Below, one piece after another: positions 22,931 to 23,530 of a stretch of 23,530 bases of DNA (positions are counted from its first letter, which is position 1; every line of letters starts with the position of its first letter). The notes under the pieces were generated by a model. The model worked only from the letters and a program-made list of their open reading frames with translations, was not told the DNA's origin and ran no database searches. The translations under genes and the position numbers were made by a program. This stretch comes from Actinomyces sp. ICM47 (GTDB lineage: Bacteria; Actinomycetota; Actinomycetes; Actinomycetales; Actinomycetaceae), in contig NZ_ALCA01000070.1 in assembly GCF_000278725.1 (NCBI RefSeq), positions 1-23,530 on the forward strand, in the 5' to 3' direction.

Positions 22931-23530
22931 TTAGCCGATCCACGCGCCCGAGGGCGCGAAGTGGTACCAGGTCCAGCCGATCAGCTCCCAGCCGGTGGCC
23001 ATGGCGCCGCTGCCTCGTAGGTAGAACCAGGTCGGGCCCTCCTGATACCAGCCGGTCGTCATCGCACCGCTGGTGCCGAAGTGGTACCAGGAGCCGCCGA
23101 TCTGCGTCCAGCCGGTGGTCATCGAGCCGGAGGGCGACAGGTAGTACCAAGTGCCGTCGTCCTTCACCCAGCCGGTACGCATCGCGCCGGAGGAGGACAT
23201 GTAGAACCAGGACCCACCGATCTGCGTCCAGCCGGTCGTCATCGCTCCCGTCGCGGGGTCGAAGTAGTACCAGGAGCCGCGATCCTTCACCCAGCCGACC
23301 TGCTGGGCTCCGGAGCTACCGTGGTAATACCAGTGTCCGGCCTCGTGGACCCAGCCCATCTTCAGGTAGCCGCTCGCATCGAAGCGGTACGTGAGTCCAT
23401 CGATGACCAGGGTCTCATTCTCGGCGTAGGTGCCGTCAGAGTAGGCGTACCACCAGCCGAAATAGCCGGACTTCCACTGGCCTGTGCGAGGCTGGGGCGC
23501 GGGATCCGGGGTGGGGGCGGGTACCGGGGT
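22931..23530 (-). CDS. C-terminal part of a cell-wall-binding repeat protein (choline-binding-like)
   Basis: The minus-strand frame runs from the window edge to a TAA at 22931, giving 199 C-terminal residues; the 5' end lies beyond the window. It begins in a Pro/Thr linker (TPVPAPTPDPAPQP). A divergent repeat region follows (GYFGWWYAYSDGTY...LVIDGLTYRFDASGYL), then seven tandem repeats of 20-21 residues with the pattern GW.....(G)W(Y/F)Y....GAM.T, and a closing WYHFAPSGAWIG. Such repeats bind choline or other wall decorations. The linker suggests a catalytic or adhesive N-terminal domain upstream, typically a glycosidase or peptidoglycan hydrolase, which cannot be identified here. The internal ATG at 23359 is not the start. 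Confidence 0.88.
   Translation of the reverse strand, partial: TPVPAPTPDPAPQPRTGQWKSGYFGWWYAYSDGTYAENETLVIDGLTYRFDASGYLKMGWVHEAGHWYYHGSSGAQQVGWVKDRGSWYYFDPATGAMTTGWTQIGGSWFYMSSSGAMRTGWVKDDGTWYYLSPSGSMTTGWTQIGGSWYHFGTSGAMTTGWYQEGPTWFYLRGSGAMATGWELIGWTWYHFAPSGAWIG
22934..23356 (-). repeat. Seven tandem wall-binding repeats
   Basis: Seven units of about 60-63 bases within the coding sequence. Units 2-3 and 4-5 are most alike as pairs (GWVKD... then GWTQIGGSW...), pointing to duplication of a two-unit block. Confidence 0.8.

Noticed and set aside
22934..23356. CRISPR-like regular repeats
   Set aside because: The periodicity is that of coding repeats in an open frame; units are imperfect and there are no unique spacers.

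Overview
The window is GC-rich, densely packed actinobacterial chromosome. A single-subunit SdhC with SdhA and SdhB, an alr-tsaE-tsaB-rimI cluster, a fused NAD(P)HX epimerase/dehydratase, GTG starts, intrinsic hairpins without long T tracts, start codons sitting 6-7 bases behind -10 boxes, and a secreted-type protein with tandem GW-type wall-binding repeats all suggest Actinomycetaceae (Schaalia/Actinomyces-like). The genus is an inference from gene style, not from a marker gene.

Layout. 1-6541 (+ strand): end of a THUMP-like methyltransferase, a YbdK-type glutamate-cysteine ligase, then a two-gene unit of an aminoacyl-phosphatidylglycerol synthase-like membrane protein and a membrane-anchored alpha/beta-hydrolase. 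6549-6578 is a hairpin shared with the converging minus-strand block. 6565-16582 (- strand, listed in order of transcription): nnr; alr-tsaE-tsaB-rimI as one overlapping operon; sdhC-sdhA-sdhB; a small two-helix membrane protein; tsaD. The t6A tRNA-modification genes tsaE, tsaB and tsaD are therefore split by the succinate dehydrogenase operon. 16912-17811 (-): GRP-family sugar transporter, with an inverted GTTTCAC repeat upstream.

The notable region is 18033-19797. Between glmS and the sugar transporter lies a visibly AT-richer three-gene module on the minus strand: a RelE/HigB-like toxin candidate, an HTH antitoxin with a Trp-containing C-terminal extension, and a SecB-like chaperone. This is the gene order of tripartite toxin-antitoxin-chaperone (TAC) systems such as M. 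tuberculosis Rv1955-Rv1957. The module is bracketed by two perfect 76-bp direct repeats 1689 bp apart. Each repeat contains the same strong hairpin, which serves as the glmS terminator on one side and the end of the TAC operon on the other. It looks like a small cassette acquired by duplication of, or recombination at, the glmS terminator. No integrase or transposase lies inside it.

19818-21731 (-) is glmS (amino-sugar synthesis for the cell wall), divergent from coaA (pantothenate kinase, +). The window ends with the 3' part of a minus-strand wall-binding repeat protein. Much of the block concerns the cell envelope (alr, glmS, aminoacyl-lipid genes, wall-binding protein), with housekeeping metabolism (sdh, coaA, nnr) and tRNA modification interleaved.
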